From: Kofleriaceae bacterium
GTDB taxonomy: Bacteria > Myxococcota_A > Polyangia > Haliangiales > Haliangiaceae
DNA: 64,000 bases
Direction of reading: 5' to 3'
Assembly (NCBI GenBank): GCA_025357755.1
Contig: JANXOP010000337.1
Span: forward strand, 1 to 64,000
Positions 16,677-24,477 of this stretch are shown piece by piece (position 1 is the first letter of the stretch; each line of letters starts with the position of its first letter). Below the pieces are notes generated by a model. It did no database searches, was not told the origin of the DNA, and saw nothing but the letters and a program-made list of their open reading frames with translations. Position numbers and translations under genes: made by a program.

Positions 16677-17789
16677 ATGCGCAACCTCCTGATCACCTCG
16701 CTCGTCGCATCGCTCGTCGCATCGCTCGTGCTCGCCAGCACGGCGCACGCCGACCGGATCAAAGATCTGGCGTCGGTCGAAGGCGTTCGCGACAACCATC
16801 TGACCGGCTTCGGACTCGTCGTCGGTCTCGATGGTACAGGGGACGACACGCGCTCGCCGGTCGTCAAGGCCGCGTTGACCAAGCTGCTCAAGCGCCTCGG
16901 CAACACGGTCAACCCGACCGACATGAAGATGAAGAATGTCGCCGCCGTGATGCTCACCGCCGAGCTCCCGGCCTTCGGTCGTCCGGGTCAGCAGATCGAC
17001 GTCACGATCTCGTCGATGGGTAACGCGAAGAGCCTCTCGGGAGGCACGCTGCTGATCGCGCCGCTCAAGGGCCCCGATGGCAAGACCTGGGGCCTCGCGC
17101 AAGGCGCGCTCACCGTCGGTGGGTTCACCGCCGATAGTGCGAGCGGCGGCTCGACGAAGAAGAACCACACGCTCGTCGGTGAGATCCCCGGCGGCGCCAC
17201 GCTCGAGATGGCAGCGCCGACCGTCTTGCCGAGCAAAGAGCTCACGCTGATCCTGGGTACCGCCGATTTCACGACCGCCACCCGCGTGCAAGCCGCGATC
17301 GAAGCGGTGCTACCGGGCCTGGCCCACGCGCGCGATGCGGGTGCGATCACGGTGACGATCGATAGCGAGTGGAAGCCGAAGGTCCCCGAGCTGATCGCGA
17401 AGCTCGAGGCGATCGAGGTCGATCCCGATGTCAAAGCGAAGGTCGTGGTCGACGAGAAGACCGGCACGATCGTCGTCGGAGAAGCCGTCACGCTGCGGAC
17501 CGCCGCGATCACGTTCGGCTCGCTCACGATCGAAGTCACCGAAGCTCCGATCGTCTCGCAGCCCGCCGCGTTTAGCGGCAAGGGTGCCAAGACCAAGGTC
17601 GTGCCGAACAGCACGATCAAGGTCGACGAAGAGGCCGGCCACCCGATGAAGGTCGTGAAAAAGGCGACCACCGTCGGTGATGTCGCGGCCGCGTTCGCCT
17701 CGCTCGGCGCCAAGCCCCGCGACCTCGTCTCGATTCTTCGCGCCCTCAAGGCCGCTGGTGCCTTGCGTGCGGAGCTGGAGACGATGTGA
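16677..17789 (+). CDS. flgI: Flagellar P-ring protein FlgI
   Basis: FlgI forms the periplasmic P-ring. The 370-residue protein has a signal peptide ending STAHA. The family signature RIKDLASVEGVRDNHLTGFG, then LVVGLDGTGDD, is followed by LTKLLKRLGNTVNPTDMKMK, then NVAAVMLTAELPAFGRPGQ. The C-terminus has VGDVAAAFASLGAKPRDLVS, then ILRALKAAGALRAELE. The signal peptide coding sequence contains a small in-frame LVAS repeat. Confidence 0.98.
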   Translation: MRNLLITSLVASLVASLVLASTAHADRIKDLASVEGVRDNHLTGFGLVVGLDGTGDDTRSPVVKAALTKLLKRLGNTVNPTDMKMKNVAAVMLTAELPAFGRPGQQIDVTISSMGNAKSLSGGTLLIAPLKGPDGKTWGLAQGALTVGGFTADSASGGSTKKNHTLVGEIPGGATLEMAAPTVLPSKELTLILGTADFTTATRVQAAIEAVLPGLAHARDAGAITVTIDSEWKPKVPELIAKLEAIEVDPDVKAKVVVDEKTGTIVVGEAVTLRTAAITFGSLTIEVTEAPIVSQPAAFSGKGAKTKVVPNSTIKVDEEAGHPMKVVKKATTVGDVAAAFASLGAKPRDLVSILRALKAAGALRAELETM

Positions 17790-18574
17790 CCCTCAAGCCG
17801 ATCACCCCCGGTCCGCTCGCAGCCCACACGCTGAAGACAGATCCTGCGCAGACCGCCGCGAAGCAACTCGAGTCGTTCTTTCTACGGCAGTTGCTGTCCG
17901 AGGCAAAGACGCAGAGCGGTGGAGACGGCGGCTTCGCTGGCGATACGTTCAAGTCGATGTTCGATGAAGCGGTCGCCGACAAGATGTCGAGCGCCGGCGG
18001 AATCGGCCTCGCCGACATGTTCGCGAAGCAGCTCGGCGCCAAGGCGCAGGGCAGCGACGCGCCGGGCACCCAGATCACTGCGACGCTCCATCCCGCGCAC
18101 TCTTTCGGCAGCATCAACGGACTCGGCGAGCTCCCCAGGGGCCCCGAGCTCGACGGCATGCCTCGCTTCACGATGCCGGTAGCTGGCACACCCACCTCCG
18201 GGTACGGCTCTCGTATCGATCCGATCCAGCACAAAGAGATCAAGCACCCCGGCTTCGACCTCGCGGCGAAGACCGGCACGCCGGTCTCGGCGGCGGCCGC
18301 AGGAACCGTGATTTCTGCGGGCCCGGCGGGTACCTACGGCAACCTGGTCACGGTCCGCCACGGCAATGGTGTCGAGACCCGATACGCCCACCTCTCGGCA
18401 ACCACGGTGAAGGCCGGCGACAAGGTCGAACAGGGGCAGCAGATCGGCAATGTAGGCACGACCGGATACTCGACCGGTCCTCATCTTCACTTTGAAGTTC
18501 GCAAGGATGGCCAAGCGATCGATCCTGCTCCGTTTTTACCTATCAACACGCAATCCCAGCGGCCGAAGCTCTAA
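17786..18574 (+). CDS. flgJ: FlgJ rod-binding domain fused to an M23 peptidase
   Basis: Residues ~17-85 form the Rod-binding domain of FlgJ (AAKQLESFFLRQLLSEAK, then DTFKSMFDEAVADKMSSAGG). Residues ~130-252 form a LytM/M23 zinc endopeptidase with intact ligands H154 and D158 (HPGFD), H202 and HLH at 233-235. Classical FlgJ has a glucosaminidase instead. The protein presumably caps the rod and opens peptidoglycan during rod growth by cutting peptide cross-links. There is no signal peptide, consistent with export through the flagellar gate. GTG 17786 overlaps flgI by 4 bp. Confidence 0.93.
   Translation: MTLKPITPGPLAAHTLKTDPAQTAAKQLESFFLRQLLSEAKTQSGGDGGFAGDTFKSMFDEAVADKMSSAGGIGLADMFAKQLGAKAQGSDAPGTQITATLHPAHSFGSINGLGELPRGPELDGMPRFTMPVAGTPTSGYGSRIDPIQHKEIKHPGFDLAAKTGTPVSAAAAGTVISAGPAGTYGNLVTVRHGNGVETRYAHLSATTVKAGDKVEQGQQIGNVGTTGYSTGPHLHFEVRKDGQAIDPAPFLPINTQSQRPKL
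18543..18569 (+). promoter_or_regulatory. Sigma-28 (FliA)-like promoter of flgM
   Basis: TCAA (18543-18546), a 15-bp spacer and GCCGAAGC (18562-18569) fit the sigma-28 consensus TAAA-N15-GCCGATAA, with five of five matches in the GCCGA core. It lies at the end of flgJ, 21 nt before the flgM start. The expected +1 is near 18576. A promoter of the same form precedes fliC. Confidence 0.6.
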
Positions 18575-18590
18575 TTAACAGAGGTCGTCC

Positions 18591-18890
18591 ATGCGTATTG
18601 AACCCAAGGTCGGTGTTGCCGTTGTCGCAGATTCACGCGAGGGGAAGCCTGCGTCGACAACCGCTCCCGCTGCCAAAAAAAACGAGAATCCCGCTTCCGT
18701 GGTGAAGCTATCAGCCGCCGGTACCTCGGCCGCTCAGGCCCAAGATCCCGACGAGATCAGCCCGAAGAACCGGACGCGTCTCGACGAGATTCGCGCTGCG
18801 ATCAAGCTCGACAAGTATCCCATCGATCTCGACAAGCTCGCGTCCAAGATCGTGGATGACGACATCGTGCGGGGCAGCCACACGTCATGA
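18591..18890 (+). CDS. flgM: Anti-sigma-28 factor FlgM
   Basis: FlgM binds FliA until it is exported through the completed hook. The 99-residue size fits. The N-terminal half is unstructured (Ala/Lys/Pro/Ser). The C-terminal half carries the sigma-binding helices (RTRLDEIRAAIKLDKYPIDL, then DKLASKIVDD). An AGAGG ribosome site lies 8 nt upstream of ATG 18591. A sigma-28-like promoter precedes it, the usual feedback arrangement. Confidence 0.92.
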   Translation: MRIEPKVGVAVVADSREGKPASTTAPAAKKNENPASVVKLSAAGTSAAQAQDPDEISPKNRTRLDEIRAAIKLDKYPIDLDKLASKIVDDDIVRGSHTS

Positions 18891-19252
18891 CGGACGGCGA
18901 GCTCGACGAGCTTCGCCTGCTGGGCGAAGAGCTGCGCGCGGTCTTCTTGGCCGAACGCAACGCCATCGCGAAGCTCGACCACGAGGCTTTGACCCTGCTC
19001 TCGGATTCGAAGCAGCGGATCGCCCTTCGGCTCGCGGAGCTCCAGCAAACGATCGCGCCCTCTGCGAACGCTGAAGCCAAGGCGTTGTTCGAAGCGATTC
19101 GCATCGAAGCGCAGGCGACCGCACAGCTCGCCGCGACCGCCATGAAGGCCGTCAACACCATCCTCGGCATCCCCGAACCCACGGGCTACGACCGGCGCGC
19201 GAACCGCACCGGGACGTACGGACCCGCCTTTCGAAATTTGCGAGCGTTCTGA
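18887..19252 (+). CDS. flgN: FlgN-like export chaperone for FlgK/FlgL
   Basis: The 121-residue, mostly helical protein (LLGEELRAVFLAERNAIAKL, then repeated Ala/Glu/Leu helices) ends in a basic, flexible tail (GYDRRANRTGTYG). Size, helical pattern and position between flgM and flgK match FlgN, the chaperone of the hook-filament junction proteins. ATG 18887 overlaps flgM by 4 bp. Sequence identity within this family is usually low, so the call relies on context. Confidence 0.8.
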   Translation: MTDGELDELRLLGEELRAVFLAERNAIAKLDHEALTLLSDSKQRIALRLAELQQTIAPSANAEAKALFEAIRIEAQATAQLAATAMKAVNTILGIPEPTGYDRRANRTGTYGPAFRNLRAF

Positions 19253-20601
19253 TGTCTGACCTGATGAGCCTCCTGAGCCTGGGTGCTGCCGGAATTTCCG
19301 CGCAGAACAACGGCGTCGCGACCGCCACGAACAACGCGGCGAATGCGAACACGGAAGGCTACTCGCGCCAGTCGTTGGTGCTCGACTCGGTCGTGTACGG
19401 TGGCGTGACCACCGGCTCGACCGCGCGCTACGCGAGCGAGCTACTCGCGGGCCGGATCCGCGCCTCGGCGGGCTCGCTCGCCAACTCGACCCAGACCCAA
19501 TCTGCGGTCTCCGATCTCGAGGACACGCTCACGTCGGGCACCTCTGTCGATACTCGACTTGCGGGCCTGTTCTCCAAGATCTCGCAGGCAAGCGCGACGC
19601 CGACGGACTCGGCGACGCGCGACGCCGTCGTTCAAGCGACGCGTGACCTCGTCACTTCGATCAACAACCAAGCATCCGGCGTTGCCGATGCCCGCCACTC
19701 CGCGGATCTCCGGATCGCGGATAATGCGCCGCAAGCTTCGCAGCTCGCGCAGCAGCTCGCCGATGCGAACAAGCTCGTCGCCAAGACCCAGGATCCCGCG
19801 GCCTCCGACCATCGCGATCAGATCGCGAAGCAGCTCTCGCAGCTCGTGGGCGGCGCGGCGCGGATCGATCCAGATGGCAACATGCGGTTCGTCCTCGAAG
19901 GTGGCGCCGTGCTCGTCGATGGACCGCACGCATCGCAGCTCAAGACCGCGACCGATCCGACGACCGGCTACAACCAGCTACAGGTCGTCAACGGCAACAA
20001 CGTTCGTGACGTCACGAACCAGGTCGGCGGCAAGCTCGGCGCCGACATCAGCTTCCGCGATACGACCGCGAAGGCCGCCGCCGACAAGCTCGACCAGCTC
20101 GCGTACGATACCGCGACCGCTTTCAACACCACGCATGGTGGGAATGCCGCGCTCGATGGATCGACCGGCAACCTGATGTTCGTCGCGCCGACCGCAGTTG
20201 CGGGTGCTGCCGCGGCGCTCAAGATCGATCCCACGCTCGATGCCAACTCCGACAAGGTCGCGCTCGCCGCGGCTGGTGCGGTCGCTGGTGATAACCAAGG
20301 CGGCCTCGCGCTGTTCGCGCTCGCGACCGCGAAGAATGCCTCGGGCGGGACCAAGACGCTGACCGATGCGGCGCTGTCCGTCGTCAGTGACCTCGGGGTC
20401 ACCGGTGCGGGTGCCAAGTCCAACAACGCGCGCGACCAGGTCGTCGCCGATCATCTCGATACGCTCCGTGATTCGATCTCGGGCGTCGATACGCAGGAAG
20501 AGCTCACGAACCTGGCGAAGTTCCAGAACGCGTCGACGGCGATGACCAAGTTCGTCACGTCGATCAACACCCTCCTGACGAACCTCATCCAAGCCCTGTG
20601 A
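19252..20601 (+). CDS. flgK: Hook-filament junction protein FlgK (HAP1)
   Basis: FlgK joins hook to filament. The 449-residue protein starts at ATG 19252, sharing one base with the flgN stop. The N-terminus (AATNNAANANTEGYSRQSLV) and the C-terminus (NLAKFQNASTAMTKFVTSIN, then TLLTNLIQAL) are typical of axial proteins. The middle contains the FlgK region around DHRDQIAKQLSQLVGGAARI. Confidence 0.94.
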   Translation: MSDLMSLLSLGAAGISAQNNGVATATNNAANANTEGYSRQSLVLDSVVYGGVTTGSTARYASELLAGRIRASAGSLANSTQTQSAVSDLEDTLTSGTSVDTRLAGLFSKISQASATPTDSATRDAVVQATRDLVTSINNQASGVADARHSADLRIADNAPQASQLAQQLADANKLVAKTQDPAASDHRDQIAKQLSQLVGGAARIDPDGNMRFVLEGGAVLVDGPHASQLKTATDPTTGYNQLQVVNGNNVRDVTNQVGGKLGADISFRDTTAKAAADKLDQLAYDTATAFNTTHGGNAALDGSTGNLMFVAPTAVAGAAAALKIDPTLDANSDKVALAAAGAVAGDNQGGLALFALATAKNASGGTKTLTDAALSVVSDLGVTGAGAKSNNARDQVVADHLDTLRDSISGVDTQEELTNLAKFQNASTAMTKFVTSINTLLTNLIQAL

Positions 20602-20605
20602 GCAC

Positions 20606-21490
20606 ATGCGCATCACCGATCACCACATCGTCGATATGGCCGCGGCGTCGGCCGCTCGCAACGAGTCTCGCGTAGGCGAGCTCTCGCAGGAAGTCTCCTC
20701 GGGTTTGCGCGTGTCGAAGCCTTCCGATGATCCATCGGCGTGGCTGTCGGCACAGCGCGCGCGCGTCCGTTCGGCACTCAACGACGGCACGACCGAAGCG
20801 ATCCAGGTCGGTCACGATCGGCTGGTCGCGAGTGATGGTGCGCTATCGACGCTGTCTGGCCTCGTGTCGCAAGCGCGCGAGCTCGCCGTCCAGGGCGCGA
20901 ACGGCACGCAGACGGCCGAGAGCCGCTCCGCGATCGGGGCCGAAATGCAATCGATCTTTCAGACCGCGGTCTCGACGGCGAACACCGTGGATGCCAGTGG
21001 CGAGTACTTGCTCGCCGGCACGAACTCGCTCGGCAAGCCGTTCGATTCGACGACCGGCGTCTACACCGGCGATGCCACGACACGTGGCGTGAACATGGAC
21101 ACGGTCTCGACGCAGGTCGCGACGGTTGCCGGTTCCTCGCTGACGACCGCCGCCACCAACGGCGTCGACATTCTGCCGATGCTCAAGCAGCTCGGCGATG
21201 CGTTGAACGCGAACGATCAACCGACGGTCCAGACGCTGGTCGGCAGCATGGAACGGGCTGTCAAGCAGCTCGCACAGCTGCGCGGCCAAACGGGTGGCCA
21301 CATGGCCGTGCTCGAGTCCGCGAAGACCGCGCACGACGAGCTCTCGGTGCGCATCGCGACGTCGATCTCCAACAGTGTCGAGATCGATACCGTCGCAGCC
21401 GCGAGCGAGCTCGCGAAGGCGAGCCAGGCGCTCACCGTGTCGCACACCGTGACGTCGCACGTCCTCGCGCTGCTCGATCCCTCGAAGTAA
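20606..21490 (+). CDS. flgL: Hook-filament junction protein FlgL (HAP3)
   Basis: FlgL is the second junction protein. The 294-residue product has the N-terminal flagellin-like domain (SQEVSSGLRVSKPSDDPSAW) and a GLVSQARELAVQGANGTQT segment, plus a GEYLLAGTNSLGKPFD motif typical of FlgL. The C-terminal helix lies near ASELAKASQALTVSHTVTSH. It begins 5 bp after flgK. Confidence 0.94.
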   Translation: MRITDHHIVDMAAASAARNESRVGELSQEVSSGLRVSKPSDDPSAWLSAQRARVRSALNDGTTEAIQVGHDRLVASDGALSTLSGLVSQARELAVQGANGTQTAESRSAIGAEMQSIFQTAVSTANTVDASGEYLLAGTNSLGKPFDSTTGVYTGDATTRGVNMDTVSTQVATVAGSSLTTAATNGVDILPMLKQLGDALNANDQPTVQTLVGSMERAVKQLAQLRGQTGGHMAVLESAKTAHDELSVRIATSISNSVEIDTVAAASELAKASQALTVSHTVTSHVLALLDPSK

Positions 21491-21510
21491 CGCTCCACCC
21501 GCGCGGGGCC

Positions 21511-21537
21511 TCAACACGGGCCGAAGCGGGACGATTC
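21511..21537 (+). promoter_or_regulatory. Sigma-28 (FliA)-like promoter of fliC
   Basis: TCAA (21511-21514), a 15-bp spacer and GACGATTC (21530-21537) match TAAA-N15-GCCGATAA at three of four and five of eight positions. The -35 element TCAACACG is identical for 8 bp to that of flgM. The expected +1 falls about 21543-21545, at the base of the hairpin described next. Confidence 0.5.
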
Positions 21538-21542
21538 ACTAG

Positions 21543-21567
21543 TTGGGACCGACGAGCTCGGTCCTAA
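21543..21567 (+). promoter_or_regulatory. 5' leader hairpin of flagellin mRNA
   Basis: Ten base pairs (TTGGGACCGA with TCGGTCCTAA, one G-U) close a CGAGC loop at 21553-21557. It ends 27 nt before ATG 21595 and is followed by an A-rich stretch and an AAAGGA ribosome site. No T-run follows, so it is not a terminator. Its place at the predicted 5' end suggests mRNA stabilisation or a translational control element. Confidence 0.7.
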
Positions 21568-21594
21568 CAAAAGAAAGCACAAAGGAACACAGCC

Positions 21595-22446
21595 ATGATC
21601 TCCGTCCTTACCAACGTCGCATCGCTCAACGCTCAACGCAACCTCGCCGCGACCCAGTCATCGCTCGCGGGCTCGATCGGACGCTTGTCGTCCGGTATGC
21701 GTATCAACAGCGCTTCAGACGATGCCGCTGGCCTCGGTATCAGCGAGAGCCTCAAAGCCGACATCAAGTCGATGGCTCAAGCGCAACGCAACTCGAATGA
21801 CGGCATCTCCATGTCGCAAGTTGCAGAAGGTGGAATGAACCAGATGCAGGGCATCGTCTCGCGTATGCGCGAGCTGTCCGTGCAGTCCTCCAACCAAACC
21901 CTCGGCTCGAACGAGCGCGGTTACATCCAGACCGAGTTCAAGCAACTCAGCCAGGAGATCGACCGGATCTCGAACGTGACCGACTTCGGCGGCCAGAAGC
22001 TGCTCGACGGGTCGGCCTCGGCTGGCCTGACCCTTCAGGTCGGCATCAACAACACGGCCGACGATCGCTTGACCTTCAAGATCACGAAGCTGTCGACCGG
22101 CACGCTCGGCAAGGCCTCGGCCGCTGCTCAGAGCATGGCGTCGACCAGTCTCTCGACTGCCACGAACGCTCAGAAGGCGATCACGGTGTTCGATACGGCG
22201 ATCAAGCAGCTCTCGAGCGCTCGTGCAACGGTCGGTGCAACTCAGAACCGCCTCAACGTGACCATCAGCAACCTCTCCGTTTCGCAGGAGAACCTGTCGG
22301 CCGCGCAGTCGCGGATCTCGGACGTCGACGTGGCGTCTGAGACTGCCAACCTCACGAAGTCGCAGATCCTGAGCCAAGCCGGCCTGGCCGTGTTGGCGCA
22401 AGCGAACAAGATGCCGCAGTCGGCACTGTCGCTCCTCCAGGGCTAA
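21595..22446 (+). CDS. fliC: Flagellin FliC, short form
   Basis: The 283-residue product is essentially the conserved D0/D1 core. The N-terminus reads SVLTNVASLNAQRNLAATQS, then SIGRLSSGMRINSASDDAAG. The C-terminus reads SQENLSAAQSRISDVDVASE and LSQAGLAVLAQANKMPQSAL. Surface-exposed D2/D3 domains are absent, leaving the central ~160-200 segment, rich in Ser/Thr (STSLSTATNAQ), as likely pseudaminylation sites. It has a 5' hairpin leader and a good ribosome site 8 nt from ATG. It is the only flagellin gene in the window. Confidence 0.98.
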   Translation: MISVLTNVASLNAQRNLAATQSSLAGSIGRLSSGMRINSASDDAAGLGISESLKADIKSMAQAQRNSNDGISMSQVAEGGMNQMQGIVSRMRELSVQSSNQTLGSNERGYIQTEFKQLSQEIDRISNVTDFGGQKLLDGSASAGLTLQVGINNTADDRLTFKITKLSTGTLGKASAAAQSMASTSLSTATNAQKAITVFDTAIKQLSSARATVGATQNRLNVTISNLSVSQENLSAAQSRISDVDVASETANLTKSQILSQAGLAVLAQANKMPQSALSLLQG

Positions 22447-22481
22447 CCGCTCGCTGAGTAACTAGAAAGGCCGCGCGTCCC

Positions 22482-23804
22482 ATGACTGCTGTAACGTTTG
22501 GCGGGTTGGCATCTGGCCTCGACACCGCTTCGCTGATCACCAAATTGGTGTCGGCGGAGAAGGCGAGCGAGAACCGCTACACCGCTCAGCAGACCGTGCT
22601 CGCCGGTCAAAAGAACATCGTCGACGCGCTGACGTCGTCGGTGTCGTCGCTCGGCTCCCTTGCAAGTGATCTAGCGTTGCCCTCGACGCTCCAGATGCGC
22701 ACGGCGAGCTCGAGCGACTCCCATGTTTCCGTTGCGGTCTCCGGTACGGCGGCCGTGACAACTCACGACATTCGCGTGAACTCCATCGCGACCGCGCAGG
22801 TCGCCTCGTCGAACACCTACACGGGTGATTCCGCGGGTCTTGCCGGCTCGGGTACGCTTGCCATCACCAGCGGCGCGACCGCCGGTTCGATCAGTTACGA
22901 CGCGACCGACACGCTGTCCTCGATCGCGACGAAGATCAACAATGCGAACGCAGGTGTCACGGCGTCCGTCCTGTTCGACGGCTCTGCCTATCGCTTGATG
23001 GTCGCATCGAAGAGCGCTGGCACTACGAACGCAGCGACGTTCACCGAGACTGGAGCTGGCCTCGGCCTCTCCAACGCCGCGAACGTCAAGGTCGCCGCGA
23101 AGGACGCGAGCCTCACCATCGATGGCGTGACCATCACGCGTAGCACGAACGTCATCACCGACGCGCTCGCCGGTACCACGATCACCGCCGTCTCGCCGCA
23201 CGCCAGCACAGAGTCGGACTCGCAGATCACCGTCTCGAACGATGTCTCGAGCTTGACCGCGAAGCTGAAATCGTTCGTCACCTCGTTCAACTCGGTCGCG
23301 GGTGGCGTCGCGGGCCAGCTGACGTACAACGCGAGTACGAAGAACCAATCGGTCTTGTTCGGCGATTCGACGCTGCGCGGCCTTCAGACCTCGCTGAGCA
23401 AGTTCACGAGCCAGACGTTCGGCTCCACGACGATGACCGCCCTCGGGCTTTCGATGGACAAGGATGGCCTGCTCTCGCTCGACAGCGACAAGCTAGCTAC
23501 CGCGCTGAGCTCGAATCCCGGCGCGATGACCGACCTGTTCGTCAGCGGTGGTCTCGCGACCTCGATCCACGGCCTGACGAACCTCTATTCCGAAGCCGGC
23601 GACGGGGTGCTCGTCACTAAGAGTACCGGCATGACGGATCGCAACACTCTGCTCCAGAGTCAGATCGACGAGATCGAGACCAACGCCTCAGCGTTGCAGA
23701 CCCGACTCCAAGCGCAGTTCAGCGCGCTCGAGACCGCGATGTCGAAACTCCAGAGCCAGAGCTCCTACATCACCCAGATGCTGTCTTCTTCGTCCTCTGC
23801 CTGA
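22482..23804 (+). CDS. fliD: Filament cap protein FliD (HAP2)
   Basis: FliD caps the filament and folds flagellin at the tip. The protein has 440 residues. The N-terminus TFGGLASGLDTASLITKLVS and the repeated FliD N/C domains are clear, for example TITRSTNVITDALAGTTITA, then GLSMDKDGLLSLDSDKLATA. A coiled C-terminal helix (DRNTLLQSQIDEIETNASAL) is typical. A GAAAGG ribosome site precedes ATG 22482. It lies 35 bp after fliC. Confidence 0.95.
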   Translation: MTAVTFGGLASGLDTASLITKLVSAEKASENRYTAQQTVLAGQKNIVDALTSSVSSLGSLASDLALPSTLQMRTASSSDSHVSVAVSGTAAVTTHDIRVNSIATAQVASSNTYTGDSAGLAGSGTLAITSGATAGSISYDATDTLSSIATKINNANAGVTASVLFDGSAYRLMVASKSAGTTNAATFTETGAGLGLSNAANVKVAAKDASLTIDGVTITRSTNVITDALAGTTITAVSPHASTESDSQITVSNDVSSLTAKLKSFVTSFNSVAGGVAGQLTYNASTKNQSVLFGDSTLRGLQTSLSKFTSQTFGSTTMTALGLSMDKDGLLSLDSDKLATALSSNPGAMTDLFVSGGLATSIHGLTNLYSEAGDGVLVTKSTGMTDRNTLLQSQIDEIETNASALQTRLQAQFSALETAMSKLQSQSSYITQMLSSSSSA

Positions 23805-23812
23805 GGTTACAC

Positions 23813-24175
23813 ATGAGTCATGGTGCTGCTGCCTACAAGCGCGTCGATCTCGAATCGGCGCCGAAGTATCAGATCGTAGATCGCTTGTACGAGCGGTTCG
23901 CGCGGGATGTCGAAGAGGCTCGCGCGGGTATCCTCGCAAAGGACATCCTCCGGAAGGCCAAAGCGCTCGACCACGCTCTGCTGATCACGGTGGAGCTCAA
24001 GGCCGCGCTCGATTTCGAGGCCTCTCCCGAGCTGTGCGCGAACCTCCAGGCGCTCTACGACTTCGTGATCGATCGCCTCAGCGAGGCGAACTCGAAGCTG
24101 CAGACCAAGCCGCTCGAGCAAGCGGCGAAGATCATGGGCGAGCTCGCCGATGCCTTCCGCCAGGCTCCGAAATGA
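23813..24175 (+). CDS. fliS: Flagellin export chaperone FliS
   Basis: The 120-residue helical protein starts AAYKRVDLESAPKYQIVDRL and continues YERFARDVEEARAGI, matching the FliS motif 'AY....V..A.P..L...LY...'. Later helices (KAKALDHALLITVELKAALD) also fit. FliS blocks premature flagellin polymerisation in the cytoplasm. It lies 8 bp after fliD. Confidence 0.92.
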   Translation: MSHGAAAYKRVDLESAPKYQIVDRLYERFARDVEEARAGILAKDILRKAKALDHALLITVELKAALDFEASPELCANLQALYDFVIDRLSEANSKLQTKPLEQAAKIMGELADAFRQAPK

Positions 24176-24474
24176 GCTTGACCTGGTTCGAGCGCATGCG
24201 CGAGGCCACGCCCCCGCCGCCCGAAACCGACGACATCACCATGCTGCTCGCAGCGTGGGCGTCCGTCGTTTCGGCACGCCAAGCTCTCCTCGATGAAACC
24301 GATCGGCCACAGACGATCATGCCCGCAGATCGAGCGATCACGACGACGATCCTGGCGTGCGAACAGCTCTGGCGCACGGCGCTGCTGTCCGCGCGGCATC
24401 GTGTGGGTGCGCAGCGGATCCACATGCGCCAGGCGCACCGTTATCAACGGTCGCCAGGCGCGGCCGACTTGTAA
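24172..24474 (+). CDS. Small protein after fliS, possibly FliT-like
   Basis: The 100-residue protein starts at ATG 24172, overlapping the fliS stop by 4 bp. It is mostly helical (TMLLAAWASVVSARQALLDE, then ADRAITTTILACEQLWRTAL) with a basic C-terminus. FliT, the FliD chaperone, usually sits here and has a similar size, but no FliT signature is convincing. The 4-bp overlap and codon use support a real gene. Function is not established. Confidence 0.6.
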   Translation: MSLTWFERMREATPPPPETDDITMLLAAWASVVSARQALLDETDRPQTIMPADRAITTTILACEQLWRTALLSARHRVGAQRIHMRQAHRYQRSPGAADL

Positions 24475-24477
24475 ACC

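Noticed and set aside
21520-21527. GCCGAAGC upstream of fliC as the sigma-28 -10 element
   Set aside because: Identical to the flgM -10, but 15 bp upstream there is GCGC rather than TCAA/TAAA; the downstream GACGATTC has the correct spacing.
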